Shown: positions 45,912 to 55,974, numbered from the stretch's first letter. The stretch: DNA of 64,000 nt from Nonomuraea antri (GCF_013283785.1 NZ_JABCPZ010000011.1:30988-94987); one strand, 5' to 3'. Program-made: numbers and translations. The notes: a model not told the origin generated them from the letters alone.

Positions 45912-46828
45912 CATCGCGGACGGACGCGCTCCGGCTGGGAACCAGGCGCAGCCTCCTGGCGACCGCCCAGTCCCAGATGGTCGCCGACGACTACACCGCG
46001 GCCACCGGCGCCACCATCGAGCTCGTCGGCGTCACCACGTTCGGCGACGTGACCAAGGCCGCGCTGGCGCAGCTCGGCGGCACCGGCGTGTTCGTCACCG
46101 GCCTGCGCGACAAGCTGATCGAGGGCGAGATCGACTTCGCCGTGCACTCGCTGAAGGACCTGCCGACCAAGCAGGACGAACGCTTCACCCTGGCCGCGCT
46201 GCCCACCAGGCACGACCACCGCGACGCGCTGGTCGGCCCGCACAAGTTCGCCGACCTGCCCACCGGCGCCAAGGTCGGCACCGGCTCGCCGCGCAGGATC
46301 GCCATGCTCCGCGCGATCAGGCCCGATCTGCGGTACGTCCCGATCCGCGGCAACGCCGACACGCGCATCGGCAAGGTCACCTCGGGCGAGCTCGACGCGG
46401 TCGTGCTCGCCTCGGCCGGGCTGGCCAGGATCGGCCGCAGCGCGGAGATCGCCCAGATCTTCGAGATCGAGGAGCTGCTGCCCGCGCCGGGCCAGGGCTG
46501 CCTGGCGGTCGAGTGCCTGTCGGCGCGCGCCGATCTCGTCGACTTCCTGGGCGTGCTCGACGACCCGCGCAGCCGCTCCGCGGTGGCCGCCGAGCGCGCC
46601 GTGCTGGCCGCGCTCGAAGCCGGCTGCTCCGCGCCCGTGGGTGCGTTCGCGGTCGATGACGGGCACACTCTGAACCTGACCGCGGAGGTCGTCGCTCTCG
46701 ACGGCACGCAAGCGGTCCGCAAGTCCGCCGCCGGCTCTCCTTCGGAGGCAGTCACCCTGGGCCGCCGCCTCGCGGCCGAGATGATCGCCGAAGGGGCCGA
46801 CAGATTGATGGGGGAGCATTCCCATTGA
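45908..46828 (+). CDS. hemC: Hydroxymethylbilane synthase (porphobilinogen deaminase)
   Basis: The 306-residue enzyme has GTRRSLLATAQSQMV, the active-site run GEIDFAVHSLKDLPT, TGSPRR, RGNADTRI and the cofactor-binding cysteine in EAGCSAPVGA. It condenses four porphobilinogens to hydroxymethylbilane. The GTG start lies in the hemA stop. Confidence 0.97.
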   Translation: MTSRTDALRLGTRRSLLATAQSQMVADDYTAATGATIELVGVTTFGDVTKAALAQLGGTGVFVTGLRDKLIEGEIDFAVHSLKDLPTKQDERFTLAALPTRHDHRDALVGPHKFADLPTGAKVGTGSPRRIAMLRAIRPDLRYVPIRGNADTRIGKVTSGELDAVVLASAGLARIGRSAEIAQIFEIEELLPAPGQGCLAVECLSARADLVDFLGVLDDPRSRSAVAAERAVLAALEAGCSAPVGAFAVDDGHTLNLTAEVVALDGTQAVRKSAAGSPSEAVTLGRRLAAEMIAEGADRLMGEHSH

Positions 46829-48384
46829 GCTCCGATAGTCCGACCTCCGGTTTCGTCGCCTTCGTCGGCGCGGGTCCCGGTGACCCGAACCTGCTGACGC
46901 TCCGCGCCGCCGAGCTGCTCGGCAAGGCCGACCTCGTCGTCCTGCCCGAACCGCTGCGCGGTGAGGAACAGCGCGTCCCGCTGCTGCGGCACTGCCGCCC
47001 CGGCGTGGACGTCGTCGAGGGCGACTACCTCGAGCGCGCCGAGAAGGGCGCGCTCGTGGTGCGTCTGTGCGAAGGCGACCCGATGTTGTTCTCCTCGATC
47101 ACCGAGGAGGTCGGGGCCTGCGCGGCCGCGGAGGTGGACTTCGAGATCGTGCCCGGCGTGCCGCCCGCGACCGCCGTGCTCACCTACGCGGGCATCCCGC
47201 CGGCGACGGCCGTGCCCGAGTTCAGGATCGTCGACGCCGCGCACGAGCAGGACTGGGCCGCGCACGCGGCCACGCGCGGCACGCTGGTCATCTACAACGG
47301 CGTCGCCGACGCGGTGGCCATCGGCAAGGCGCTGATCGCCGGCGGCAAGCCGGACACCACCCCGGTCGCGGTCAGCAGCGCGGGCACCACCACCGAGCAG
47401 TACACCGTGGTGTCCTCGCTGGGCCGGCTGCAGCCCGATCTCAAGCACGCCGGTTTCACCGAGCCCGCGCTGATCGTGGTCGGCGAGGCCGTGGGCCTGC
47501 GCGAGAAGCTGTCGTGGTTCGAGACCAAGCCGCTGTTCGGCTGGCGGGTGCTCGTGCCGCGCACCAAGGAGCAGTCCAAGAGCCTGTCGGAGCAGCTCAT
47601 CTCGTACGGCGCGGTGCCCGAGGAGGTGCCGACCATCTCGGTCGAGCCGCCGCGCACCCCGCAGCAGATGGACCGCGCGATCAAGGGCCTGGTCACCGGG
47701 CGCTACGAGTGGGTGGCCTTCACCAGCGCCAACGCGGTGAAGGCGGTGCGCGAGAAGTTCGAGGAGTACGGGCTCGACGCGCGGGCCTTCGCCGGGCTCA
47801 AGGTGGCCGCCGTGGGCGACGCCACGGCCAGGGCGCTGGTGGAGTTCGGCGTGAAGCCCGACCTGCTGCCCTCGGGCGAGCAGTCGTCGGAGGGCCTGGT
47901 GGCCGAGTGGCCGCCGTACGACTCGATGCTCGACCCGATCAACCGGGTGCTGCTGCCGCGGGCCGACATCTCGACCGACACGCTGGTGGCCGGGCTCACC
48001 GAGCTGGGCTGGGAGTGCGACGACGTCACGGCCTACCGCACGGTCCGCGCCGCGCCGCCGCCCGCGCCGATCCGTGAGGCGATCAAGGGCGGTGGGTTCG
48101 ACGCGGTGCTGTTCACCTCGTCGTCCACGGTGCGGAACCTGGTCGGCATCGCCGGCAAGCCGCACAACGTCACCGTGATCGCGGTCATCGGGCCGCAGAC
48201 GGCCAAGACGGCCGAGGAGTTCGGGCTCAGGGTCGACGTCATGGCCGACAGGCCGTCGGCGTCCGCGCTGGCGTCCGCGCTGGCCGAGTACGGGGCCAAG
48301 CAGCGTCAGGCCGCCGTGGCGGCCGGTGACACCCCGCGCAAGCCGTCGCAGAACCGCAGAGGCGCCAGGAGGAGGACCAAGTGA
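46825..48384 (+). CDS. hemD: Fused uroporphyrinogen-III methyltransferase and uroporphyrinogen-III synthase
   Basis: The 519-residue two-domain protein has, at residues about 1-250, a SUMT/CobA-type domain ([48 protein letters not shown]). Residues about 255-495 are uroporphyrinogen-III synthase ([44 protein letters not shown]). One polypeptide can close the tetrapyrrole and start the branch to sirohaem and cobalamin. Streptomyces has the same fusion. The TTG start overlaps the hemC stop (TTGA). A basic tail ([10 protein letters not shown]) ends it. Confidence 0.93.
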   Translation: MSSDSPTSGFVAFVGAGPGDPNLLTLRAAELLGKADLVVLPEPLRGEEQRVPLLRHCRPGVDVVEGDYLERAEKGALVVRLCEGDPMLFSSITEEVGACAAAEVDFEIVPGVPPATAVLTYAGIPPATAVPEFRIVDAAHEQDWAAHAATRGTLVIYNGVADAVAIGKALIAGGKPDTTPVAVSSAGTTTEQYTVVSSLGRLQPDLKHAGFTEPALIVVGEAVGLREKLSWFETKPLFGWRVLVPRTKEQSKSLSEQLISYGAVPEEVPTISVEPPRTPQQMDRAIKGLVTGRYEWVAFTSANAVKAVREKFEEYGLDARAFAGLKVAAVGDATARALVEFGVKPDLLPSGEQSSEGLVAEWPPYDSMLDPINRVLLPRADISTDTLVAGLTELGWECDDVTAYRTVRAAPPPAPIREAIKGGGFDAVLFTSSSTVRNLVGIAGKPHNVTVIAVIGPQTAKTAEEFGLRVDVMADRPSASALASALAEYGAKQRQAAVAAGDTPRKPSQNRRGARRRTK

Positions 48385-49364
48385 GCGCGCAGTTCCCCGT
48401 CGCGCGGCCGCGCAGGCTGCGCCGCAGCCCGGCGATGCGGCGCATGGTGTCGGGCACGCGGCTGCACGCCGCCGACCTGATCCTGCCGATGTTCGTCAAG
48501 GAAGGGCTCGACGAGCCGCAGCCGGTGGCCTCGATGCCCGGCGTGGTGCAGCACACGCGAGACTCGCTGCGCAAGGCCGCGCACGACGCCGCCGAGGCGG
48601 GCGTGGGCGGGCTGATCCTGTTCGGCATCCCGGCGGTCAAGGACGCCCGCGGCTCGGCCGCCGACGACCCCGACGGCGTGCTCAACCGGGCGCTGCGCGA
48701 CGTGGTCGCCGAGGTCGGCGACGCGCTCGTGGTGATGGCCGACACGTGCCTCGACGAGTTCACCGACAACGGGCACTGCGGCATCCTGACCCCGTCCGGC
48801 GACGTCGACAACGACGCCACGCTGGAGCGCTACGCCGCCATCGCGGTGGCCCAGGCCGAGGCCGGGTCCCAGATGGTGGCGCCGAGCGGGATGATGGACG
48901 GCCAGGTGGGCGTGATCAGGGCGGCGCTCGACGGCGCCGGCCACGCGAACGTGCCGATCCTGGCCTACTCCGCCAAGTACGCCTCGGCCTTCTTCGGGCC
49001 GTTCCGCGACGCCGCCGAGTGCGCGCCGCAGTTCGGCGACCGCAGCACCCACCAGCAGGACCCGGCGGGCCCGCTGGAGGAGGCGCTGCGGGAGCTGCGG
49101 CTCGACCTGGCCGAGGGCGCCGACGCGGTCATGGTCAAGCCGGCCCTGGCCTACCTGGACGTCATCAGCGCCTTCCGCGCCGAGTCCGACGTGCCGGTGG
49201 CGGCCTACCAGGTGAGCGGCGAGTACGCGATGGTCGAGGCGGCGGCGGCCAACGGCTGGGTGGACCGCGAGCGGATGATCATGGAATCGCTGGTGGCGAT
49301 CAAGCGGGCGGGCGCCGACCTGATCTTGACCTACTGGGCGACCGAGGTCGCACGCGGCCTCTAA
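48381..49364 (+). CDS. hemB: Delta-aminolevulinic acid dehydratase (porphobilinogen synthase)
   Basis: The 327-residue TIM barrel has both catalytic lysines (YSAKYASAF and [10 protein letters not shown]), [12 protein letters not shown] at the start and [11 protein letters not shown]. The segment [14 protein letters not shown] lacks the full three-cysteine zinc site, so Mg-dependence is likely. It joins two aminolevulinates to porphobilinogen. It overlaps hemD by GTGA and is the last gene of the rex-hem operon. Confidence 0.97.
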   Translation: MSAQFPVARPRRLRRSPAMRRMVSGTRLHAADLILPMFVKEGLDEPQPVASMPGVVQHTRDSLRKAAHDAAEAGVGGLILFGIPAVKDARGSAADDPDGVLNRALRDVVAEVGDALVVMADTCLDEFTDNGHCGILTPSGDVDNDATLERYAAIAVAQAEAGSQMVAPSGMMDGQVGVIRAALDGAGHANVPILAYSAKYASAFFGPFRDAAECAPQFGDRSTHQQDPAGPLEEALRELRLDLAEGADAVMVKPALAYLDVISAFRAESDVPVAAYQVSGEYAMVEAAAANGWVDRERMIMESLVAIKRAGADLILTYWATEVARGL

Positions 49365-49495
49365 CCTAGGGGTTTCCCGTCAACTCGTGGGGCCTGTGCG
49401 TTAGAGTGCGATAACAAGTGCTGGTGTGTCCCGGGGTGTGCGTAGGGCCCGGAGCCGGGGCCTCCTCAGGCGCTGTGACTTCGACGGGAGACACC

Positions 49496-50125
49496 ATGGT
49501 GGGGGTACCACTGGCTCGGCGTACCAAAAAGCGGTCGCGCCCGACGCGAATCGACGCCGTGCTCGACTACGCGGCACTCGGCTGGCCCGTGGTGCCCGGC
49601 GCCCACCCGTTGTCCCAGGGCGCCCGCGCGTGCTCGTGCGACCGGGTGGGGTGTCCCGACCCGGGCGCGCATCCGCTCTCGCCCGCCTGGCAGCTGCAGG
49701 CCACCACCGACACGGCCCAGCTCACCCGCTGGTGGCAGGCCGAGCCCGAGGCCAACGTCATCCTGCCCACGGGCCGGGTCTTCGACGTGTTCGACGTACC
49801 CCTGTCCGCCGGGCTCTCCGCCCTCACCCGAATCGACAACGCAGAAGCCCACCCAGGCCCGGTCGCCGCGAACGGCGACCGGGTCTTGTTTTACGTGGCC
49901 ACCCGGGGCAACCCGGAGGACGAGGACGAATGGTGGTCGTGTCATCTCGACTGCGACCCGGCGATGATCGACGACACGCCGGGCCTGAGGTGGCACTGCC
50001 GCGACAGCTACGTGCTCGCGCCGCCGTCGCTGCTGCCCACCGGGCAGCCGGTGTCGTGGCTGCGCGCCCCTGACGGCCGGCCGCTGCCCGACCCGCTGCG
50101 CATCCTGGAGTGGCTGGCGGACTGA
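49496..50125 (+). CDS. Bifunctional DNA primase/polymerase N-terminal-like protein
   Basis: From ATG 49496, preceded by GACGGGAGACACC, the 209 residues resemble the prim-pol N-terminal domain: LDYAALGWPVVPGAHPL, a Cys cluster (CSCDRVGCPDPGAHP), WWQAEPEANVILPTGRVFDV and a C-terminal WHCRDSYVLAPPSLLPTG. The usual acidic metal-binding pair appears changed (FDVFDVPLSAG), and helicase or RepA parts are missing. It may be a domesticated single-domain form. Streptomyces, as I recall, has a similar gene beside hemB. An open frame upstream (GTG/TTG from 49418) lacks support. Confidence 0.7.
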   Translation: MVGVPLARRTKKRSRPTRIDAVLDYAALGWPVVPGAHPLSQGARACSCDRVGCPDPGAHPLSPAWQLQATTDTAQLTRWWQAEPEANVILPTGRVFDVFDVPLSAGLSALTRIDNAEAHPGPVAANGDRVLFYVATRGNPEDEDEWWSCHLDCDPAMIDDTPGLRWHCRDSYVLAPPSLLPTGQPVSWLRAPDGRPLPDPLRILEWLAD

Positions 50126-50177
50126 CCGGCCGAGGCCGGCCTGCCGTGACTGGCCTGCCGTGACTAGCCGGTCGCGA

Positions 50178-50855
50178 CTAGCCGGCCGCGGCTCCCGTGC
50201 GCGGGGGCCGGGGCGCCGCCTCGACCAGGCGCCGCACCGCCGCCACGTCTCCCGTCACCGTCAGCTCGCCCGACTCGATCGCGGCGGCCAGCGCGCGCTC
50301 GTGCCCGAGCACCGCGCGCAGCGCGTCAGGCCCGGCCGTCACCACCGCGTCAGGACGCCCGGGACGATCCCCGCGCATCACCGTCGTGAGCGCGCCCCGC
50401 GTCACCTCGACGTGATAGACCTCGCGCTCCACCTCGAACCGGTACGACGCCGACCACCCGGGATCGGGCTCTCCGGGGAAGTAGGCCCGCAGACCGAGGA
50501 AGATCGTGTCGGCGCTCAGCTCGCCCTCCAGCGGGACCACCGGCGAGCGCATCCCCCACACCCGCAGCGCGGCGAACACCGGCTCCAGCTCGGCGCCCCA
50601 CTCCGTCAGCTCGTACACCTTGGCCGAGGCGGGCGGCGGCAGCGTGCGGTGGCGCAGCACGCCCACCCGCACCAGCTCGCGCAGGCGCTGCGCCAGCACG
50701 CTCGGGCCGGCGCCGGGCAGCGCGGCCTGCAGCTCGGCGAATCGCCGCGGGCCGAGCCGCAGCTCGCGCACCACCAGCAGGGCCCACCGCTCGCCGACCA
50801 GGTCGAGCGCGTGGGCGATCGGGCACGCCTGCCCGTAGGTCCGCTTTCCCGTCAT
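50178..50855 (-). CDS. HxlR-family transcriptional regulator with C-terminal SCP2-like domain
   Basis: The first 110 residues are an HxlR winged helix (CPIAHALDLVGERWALLVVR; GPRRFAELQAALPGAGPSVL; LRELVRVGVLRHR) with one N-terminal cysteine (about 11) that could sense oxidants or electrophiles. Residues about 125-225 look like an SCP2 / sterol-carrier-type ligand-binding domain (VTRGALTTVMRGDRPGRPDA, GPDALRAVLGHERAL). ATG 50855 follows GAGGAGGACGTG. It is divergent from a hydrolase gene across the palindrome at 50869-50884. Confidence 0.85.
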   Translation of the reverse strand: MTGKRTYGQACPIAHALDLVGERWALLVVRELRLGPRRFAELQAALPGAGPSVLAQRLRELVRVGVLRHRTLPPPASAKVYELTEWGAELEPVFAALRVWGMRSPVVPLEGELSADTIFLGLRAYFPGEPDPGWSASYRFEVEREVYHVEVTRGALTTVMRGDRPGRPDAVVTAGPDALRAVLGHERALAAAIESGELTVTGDVAAVRRLVEAAPRPPRTGAAAG

Positions 50856-50868
50856 CACGTCCTCCTCT

Positions 50869-50884
50869 TACTATGAAAATAGTA
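50869..50884. promoter_or_regulatory. Palindromic operator TACTAT-N4-ATAGTA
   Basis: A perfect inverted repeat between the divergent HxlR gene and hydrolase gene. It resembles operators reported for HxlR proteins such as YodB (TACTAT...ATAGTA type). A second repeat, GTAG-N6-CTAC, overlaps it at 50882-50895. Confidence 0.75.
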
Positions 50885-50918
50885 GCGCACACTACGAATT
50901 TAGAAGTACGGTGCTGGC

Positions 50919-51782
50919 ATGAGTGAGCGCATCGTCCGAGTCGACGACATCGAGCTGTGCACCCAGTCCTTCGGCAAGCCGGGCGACCCGGCCATCCTGC
51001 TCATCGCCGGGGCCGAGTCGAGCATGGACTGGTGGGAGGACGACCTCTGCCACCGCCTGGCCGAGGGCAGGCAGGTCATCCGCTACGACACCCGCGACAC
51101 CGGCCGCTCCACCGCCTTCCCGGTGGGCGCGCCGCCGTACACCGAGTCCGACCTGGTCACAGACGCGCTGGGCGTGCTCGACGCGTACGGGGTCGAGCGG
51201 GCGCACGTGGCCGGCGTCTCCATGGGCGGCAGCCTGGCCCAGCACCTGGCCGTCGAGCATCCGGAGCGCGTCGCCACGCTCATCCTCATCTCCACCGGCC
51301 CGGGCGGCGACGACCTGCCGCCCATGAGCGACGAACTGGCCAAGCGGTTCGCCGAGCCGGCGCCGGGACCCGACTGGTCCGACAGGGAGTCGGTCATCGC
51401 CTACTTCCTGGCCGGCGAGCACACCTTCGCCGGCGACCTGCCCGTCGACGAGGAACGGGTGCGCCACATCGCCGGCCGCGCCTTCGACCGCAGCCGGAAC
51501 ATGGCCACCGCGACCAACCACTGGCAGGTCGGCTTCGGCGAGCCGGTCAGGCCCCGGCTGGGCGAGATCACCGCGCCGACGCTGGTGCTGCACGGCACGA
51601 AGGACCCGCTGCTGCCGTTCGGGCACGGCGAGGCGCTGGCCCGCGAGATCCCCGGGGCGCGGCTCGTCCCGCTGCCCGGCGTCGGGCACCAGATGCCGCC
51701 GCGCGAGGTGTGGGACGTCGTCGTCCCCGCGGTCCTGGAGCACACGGCGGGTGGCGATGGGGGCGGCGACCGGCGGGGATAA
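50919..51782 (+). CDS. Alpha/beta hydrolase
   Basis: The 287-residue hydrolase has a short oxyanion segment (IAGAESS), [10 protein letters not shown], nucleophile [10 protein letters not shown], Asp in HGTKDPLLP and His in GVGHQMPP, so the triad is complete. Relatives include aclacinomycin-methylesterase-like and chloroperoxidase-like hydrolases. It is the probable target of the divergent HxlR regulator. Its stop overlaps the -10 box of hemL, so hemL has its own promoter. Confidence 0.85.
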   Translation: MSERIVRVDDIELCTQSFGKPGDPAILLIAGAESSMDWWEDDLCHRLAEGRQVIRYDTRDTGRSTAFPVGAPPYTESDLVTDALGVLDAYGVERAHVAGVSMGGSLAQHLAVEHPERVATLILISTGPGGDDLPPMSDELAKRFAEPAPGPDWSDRESVIAYFLAGEHTFAGDLPVDEERVRHIAGRAFDRSRNMATATNHWQVGFGEPVRPRLGEITAPTLVLHGTKDPLLPFGHGEALAREIPGARLVPLPGVGHQMPPREVWDVVVPAVLEHTAGGDGGGDRRG

Positions 51783-51785
51783 CCT
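51780..51785 (+). promoter_or_regulatory. -10 box TAACCT for leaderless hemL
   Basis: TAACCT ends seven bases before the GTG at 51793. The hexamer includes the TAA stop codon of the preceding gene. Confidence 0.45.
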
Positions 51786-51792
51786 GGTTCGA

Positions 51793-53082
51793 GTGAGCCG
51801 CATACAGAACTCCGAAGACCTGTTCACCCGTGCCAAGGCCGTCGTGCCCGGCGGCGTCAACTCCCCGGTGCGCGCGTTCGGCGCCGTGGGCGGCACGCCG
51901 CGGTTCATGGCCTCGGGCGAGGGGCCCTACATCACGGACGTCGACGGCAACCGCTACGTCGACCTGGTGTGCTCCTGGGGCCCGATGATCCTCGGCCACC
52001 GCCACCCGGCCGTCGTCGAGGCCGTGAGCAAGGCCATGTCCAGCGGGTTCTCCTACGGCACCGCCACGCCGGGCGAGGTGGAGCTGGCCGAGGCCATCGT
52101 GGGCCGGGTCGCGCCGGTGGAGAAGGTGCGCCTGGTCAGCTCGGGCACCGAGGCGACCATGAGCGCGGTGCGGCTGGCCCGCGGGTTCACCGGGCGGTCC
52201 AAGGTGATCAAGTTCGCCGGTTGCTACCACGGGCACGTCGACGCGCTGCTGGCCTCCGCCGGGTCGGGCGTGGTGACGTTCGGGCTGCCCGACACGCCTG
52301 GCGTCACCGGGGCGTCGGCGGCCGACACGATCGTGTTGCCGTACAACGACATCGAGGCGGTGGAAGAGGCGTTCGCGGCGGCCGAGATCGCCTGCGTGAT
52401 CACCGAGGCGTGCCCGGCGAACATGGGCGTCGTGCCGCCCGAGCCGGGGTTCAACGCGCGGCTGCGCGAGCTGTGCACCGCCAACGGCGCCCTGCTGATC
52501 ATCGACGAGGTGCTGACGGGCTTCCGCGTGTCGCCGTCCGGCTGGTACGGGCTCGACCCGGTCGACGCCGACCTGATGACGTTCGGCAAGGTCATGGGCG
52601 GCGGCCTGCCCGCGGCGGCGTTCGGCGGCCGGGCGGACGTCATGGCGAACCTCGCCCCGGAAGGCCCGGTCTACCAGGCGGGCACGCTGGCAGGTAACCC
52701 GCTGGCCTGCGCGGCCGGCGCGGCCACCCTGCGCGCGCTCGACGCCGACGCCTACGCCAGGGTCGACGCCGCCGCGGTCGCGGTGGGCGAGGCCGCGGCG
52801 GGCGCGCTGGCCGAGGCCGGGGTGCCGCACCGGCTGCAGCGCGCGGGCAGCCTGTTCTCGATCTTCTTCACCAACGGCCCGGTGACGAACTTCGCCGAGG
52901 CCCAGCGGCAGAACACCCAGGCGTTCACCGCGTTCTTCCACGCGATGCTGGAGCAGGGCGTCTACCTGCCGCCGTCGGCGTACGAGGCGTGGTTCCTGTC
53001 GGCCGCCCACGACGACGAGGCGCTCGACCGCATCGCCGCCGCCCTCCCGCACGCGGCGAAGGCGGCAGCGGCGGTGCTGTAG
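51793..53082 (+). CDS. hemL: Glutamate-1-semialdehyde 2,1-aminomutase
   Basis: The 429-residue PLP enzyme of fold type I has [16 protein letters not shown] at the start, [35 protein letters not shown] and the PLP-binding lysine in [15 protein letters not shown]. It converts glutamate-1-semialdehyde to aminolevulinate, between the HemA and HemB steps. The GTG start is probably leaderless. It is separated from the main haem operon by three genes. Confidence 0.96.
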   Translation: MSRIQNSEDLFTRAKAVVPGGVNSPVRAFGAVGGTPRFMASGEGPYITDVDGNRYVDLVCSWGPMILGHRHPAVVEAVSKAMSSGFSYGTATPGEVELAEAIVGRVAPVEKVRLVSSGTEATMSAVRLARGFTGRSKVIKFAGCYHGHVDALLASAGSGVVTFGLPDTPGVTGASAADTIVLPYNDIEAVEEAFAAAEIACVITEACPANMGVVPPEPGFNARLRELCTANGALLIIDEVLTGFRVSPSGWYGLDPVDADLMTFGKVMGGGLPAAAFGGRADVMANLAPEGPVYQAGTLAGNPLACAAGAATLRALDADAYARVDAAAVAVGEAAAGALAEAGVPHRLQRAGSLFSIFFTNGPVTNFAEAQRQNTQAFTAFFHAMLEQGVYLPPSAYEAWFLSAAHDDEALDRIAAALPHAAKAAAAVL

Positions 53083-53086
53083 GCGC

Positions 53087-53977
53087 TCAGGGTTTGAGCG
53101 CCGTCTCCATCGCGGGCTCGGGCGGCGCCGGCCGCCTGGCCCGCGGTCTGGTGCCCGCATACAGGACACCGCAGACGATCAGCGCGGCGGCGGCGAGCTT
53201 CGGCGCCGACAGGGGCTCGCCAGTCGCCAGCGCCGCCGACGACATCCCGAACACCGGCACCAGCAGCGTGTACGGCGCCACCGTCGAGGCGTCGTAACGC
53301 CGCAGCAGGAACCCCCACACCCCGAAGCCGCCCAGCGTCGAGACGAACGCCACGTACGCCAGCGACCACCAGCCCTCGGCCGGCGCGGCCAGCGAAGGCG
53401 CGCCCTCCAGCAGGAACGACAGCAGCAGGAGCGGCGGCGCGGACAACGCGCTCACCCACACCATGAACCGCAGCGCGTCGGGCGGCGCGCTCCGACGTTG
53501 GACCACGTTGCCCAGGCCCCAGGCCGCGGCGGCGGCCACGCACAGGGCGAACGCGCCCAGCGGGCCGGACGCGCCGACGTCGAACGCCACCAGCGCCAGC
53601 CCGCAGAACGCGACGGCCAGGCCGATCACGCGCCGGGCGGTGAGCCGCTCACGCAGCAGCGTCACCGCGAACAGCACGGTGAACAACGCCTGTGTCTGCA
53701 GGACCAGGGAGGTCAGCCCGGCCGGCATCCCGGCCCGCATGCCCACCAGCAGCAGGCCGAACTGGCCGACGCCGATCGTGGCCGCGACGCCGAACACCCA
53801 GCGCCAGGCCACCGCGGGCCGGCCGACGAACAGCAGGGCGGGGAAGGCCGCCAGGGTGAACCTGAGCCCCGCGTACAGCAGCGGCGGGAAGTGATTCAGC
53901 CCCACCTGCATGACGACGAAGTTGACCCCCCACACCGCCGCCAGGCCGACGGCCAGGGCGAGGTGGCGTGGTCTCAC
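53087..53977 (-). CDS. EamA family (DMT superfamily) transporter
   Basis: The 296-residue membrane protein has ten hydrophobic helices in two homologous halves of about 140 residues, each starting like LAVGLAAVWGVNFVVMQVGL or FALCVAAAAAWGLGNVVQRR. This is the duplicated EamA fold, usually exporting amino acids or metabolites. The GTG start overlaps the stop of a tiny upstream gene (GTGA). The divergent LysR gene is the probable regulator, as in many LysR-EamA pairs. Confidence 0.88.
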   Translation of the reverse strand: MRPRHLALAVGLAAVWGVNFVVMQVGLNHFPPLLYAGLRFTLAAFPALLFVGRPAVAWRWVFGVAATIGVGQFGLLLVGMRAGMPAGLTSLVLQTQALFTVLFAVTLLRERLTARRVIGLAVAFCGLALVAFDVGASGPLGAFALCVAAAAAWGLGNVVQRRSAPPDALRFMVWVSALSAPPLLLLSFLLEGAPSLAAPAEGWWSLAYVAFVSTLGGFGVWGFLLRRYDASTVAPYTLLVPVFGMSSAALATGEPLSAPKLAAAALIVCGVLYAGTRPRARRPAPPEPAMETALKP

Positions 53978-54087
53978 GCAACCTTCTGGTAGCGGATGCG
54001 CTGCTCGCGCGCCTGCTCCGCCAGCACCTTCAGGTAGGAGGTGGTCGTGCGCTGCTGGGACTGCTTCTTGTTCTTAAGGATTCGCAT
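53974..54087 (-). CDS. Tiny basic protein coupled to the EamA transporter
   Basis: A 37-residue frame, MRILKNKKQSQQRTTTSYLK then VLAEQAREQRIRYQKVA, starts at ATG 54087 and ends in a GTGA overlap with the transporter start. It is Lys/Gln/Arg-rich and probably helical. Its third codon positions are mainly G or C. It may be a leader peptide for translational coupling or a small partner protein. No ribosome binding site is clear, which limits confidence. Confidence 0.45.
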   Translation of the reverse strand: MRILKNKKQSQQRTTTSYLKVLAEQAREQRIRYQKVA

Positions 54088-54137
54088 ACATATATTTTCG
54101 TTTGCTACAGATTGAAGGACAAGCGAGACTTTCTACG

Positions 54138-54150
54138 CTAAACCCTTTAG
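54138..54150. promoter_or_regulatory. Inverted repeat CTAAA-N3-TTTAG upstream of the LysR gene
   Basis: This AT-rich palindrome lies 11 bases before the LysR start, between the divergent LysR and EamA units. That is the usual place of a LysR autoregulatory site. Confidence 0.5.
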
Positions 54151-54160
54151 GCTGGCTTAC

Positions 54161-55081
54161 ATGTTGGACCTGAACCGGCTCAAGGCCCTTCACGCAGTTC
54201 ACGTCTATGGCTCGGTGGGCGCGGCGGCCGACGCGCTCATGGTCACGCCGTCCGCGGTGTCCCAGCAGATCGCCAAGCTCGAACGCGAGACCGGCGCCCG
54301 GCTGGTGGAGCGCAACGGGCGCGGCGTGCGGCTGACCGACGCCGCCGGGCTGCTCGCCGACCACGCCGAACGCATCCTCGCCCTGGTCGAGACCGCCGAG
54401 GCCGACTTCGAGGCGCTGCGCGGCCAGGTCGTGGGCCGGCTGAACATCGGCGCGTTCGCCACCGCCACGCGCGGCCTGATGCCGCACGCGATGGTCTCGC
54501 TCCGCCGGCGCCACCCCGACCTGTACATCCAGCTGAACGAGCGCGAGCCGGAACGCGTGGTCCGCGAGGTGGCCAGGGGCGAGCTGGACCTGGGTGTGAT
54601 CCAGGACTGGATGAACCGCCCGATGGCCATCCCCGACGGTCTCTCCCGCGCCACGCTGCTCGACGACGTGGCCGACGTGGTGCTGCCCGCCGACCACCCG
54701 CTGGCCGGCCGCGAGGAGGTGGAGCTGGCCGCGCTGCACGGCGAGCGGTGGATCAGCTCGACGCCCGGCACGGTCTGCCACGACTGGCTGGTGTTCACGC
54801 TGCGCAGCGCCCAGCTCGAACCCGAGATCTCCTGCATGGCCGACGAGTACCCGACCCAGCTCGCGCTGGTGGCCGCCGGGCTGGGCTGCGCGATCGTGCC
54901 GCGGCTCGGCCGCGACTGCGTGCCCGACGGTGTCAGCATCGTGCAGCTCAGGCCGGTGCAGACGCGCAGGATCTACGCCGTCTGGCGCACCGACGCGGCC
55001 CGGCGTCCGGCGATCAGGGCCACGGTCGAGGCCATCGTCGAATCCAGCCGCCGCCAGGAGACCGTCTGGGCGCTCAACTGA
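54161..55081 (+). CDS. LysR family transcriptional regulator
   Basis: The 306-residue protein has an N-terminal winged helix (LNRLKALHAVHVYGSVGAAA; MVTPSAVSQQIAKLERETGA), a linker helix and a two-lobed periplasmic-binding-type effector domain (VVGRLNIGAFATATRGLMPH; GELDLGVIQDW; EYPTQLALVAAGLGCAIVPR). It probably activates the divergent EamA gene in response to an exported metabolite. Confidence 0.92.
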   Translation: MLDLNRLKALHAVHVYGSVGAAADALMVTPSAVSQQIAKLERETGARLVERNGRGVRLTDAAGLLADHAERILALVETAEADFEALRGQVVGRLNIGAFATATRGLMPHAMVSLRRRHPDLYIQLNEREPERVVREVARGELDLGVIQDWMNRPMAIPDGLSRATLLDDVADVVLPADHPLAGREEVELAALHGERWISSTPGTVCHDWLVFTLRSAQLEPEISCMADEYPTQLALVAAGLGCAIVPRLGRDCVPDGVSIVQLRPVQTRRIYAVWRTDAARRPAIRATVEAIVESSRRQETVWALN

Positions 55082-55113
55082 ACGTCCCCCGGCTCAACTG
55101 AGCGACTCCCGGC

Positions 55114-55974
55114 TCAACTGAGCGCGATGGCCACGACCCCGCCGAGCATCACGCCCGCCGCGAGCAGCCGCCGCCGCAGGTCGCCCTCGGCCAGCAGCCG
55201 CCCGCCGAGCACCACCGCGATCAGCACGCTCACCTCGCGCGCCGGCGCGACCACGCTGACCGGCGCGAGCTGGAAGGCGAACAGCACCAGCAGGTACGAC
55301 AGGAAGATCAGCACCGCCGCGCCCAGGATCCCGAACCGGTGCTCGCGCCAGATTGGCCGGATCAGCGCCCGCCGCCCGGTTCCGAGCACCGCCGGGGTCA
55401 GCACCAGCGCCCGCCCGGTCTCGCCCAGGTAGTTCAGCATGATCGGCGCCACCGCGAACGCGCTCACCACCTGGGAGTCCCACACCGTGTAGGCGGCGAT
55501 GAACAACCCCACCGCCAGCCCGAACGCCGTCCCCTTCAGGTCGGCCGCCCCCCGGCCCCCGCTCATCAGGAACACCCCGGCGCCGACCAGCAGGATCCCG
55601 GCGACGCCCAGCGGGCCCGGGCGCTCGTCCAGCATCAGCACCGCGACCAGGCTCGCCAGCATCGGCCCGGTGCCCCTGGCCACCGGATAGACCACCGACA
55701 GGTCGCCCTTGCGATAGCCGAGCTGCAGCAGCACGAAGTACCCCAGGTGCACCAGCGTGCTCACCCCGGCGAGCCCGAGGTCGGTCCACGTCGGACGGAC
55801 CCCGGTGACCAGCAGGAACCCGGCGAACAGCGGCGCCCAGATCACCGTGGCGGCGGCGGCCACCAGCCACAGGAAGACGATGCCGTCGGCCTGGGAGGCC
55901 TTCTTGCTGAGCAGGTTCCAGCAGGCGTGCGCGACGGCGGCGACGAGAACGAGGACGAGCGCCCATGGACTCAC
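55114..55974 (-). CDS. EamA/DMT family transporter
   Basis: From GTG 55974, preceded by AAGGAG, the product has 286 residues with about nine or ten hydrophobic helices, HACWNLLSKKASQ in the first helix region and VYPVARGTGPMLASLVAVLM in the middle. This is the drug/metabolite transporter fold. It differs clearly from the EamA protein at 53087 and is not its recent duplicate. It converges with the LysR gene. The substrate is unknown. Confidence 0.83.
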   Translation of the reverse strand: MSPWALVLVLVAAVAHACWNLLSKKASQADGIVFLWLVAAAATVIWAPLFAGFLLVTGVRPTWTDLGLAGVSTLVHLGYFVLLQLGYRKGDLSVVYPVARGTGPMLASLVAVLMLDERPGPLGVAGILLVGAGVFLMSGGRGAADLKGTAFGLAVGLFIAAYTVWDSQVVSAFAVAPIMLNYLGETGRALVLTPAVLGTGRRALIRPIWREHRFGILGAAVLIFLSYLLVLFAFQLAPVSVVAPAREVSVLIAVVLGGRLLAEGDLRRRLLAAGVMLGGVVAIALS

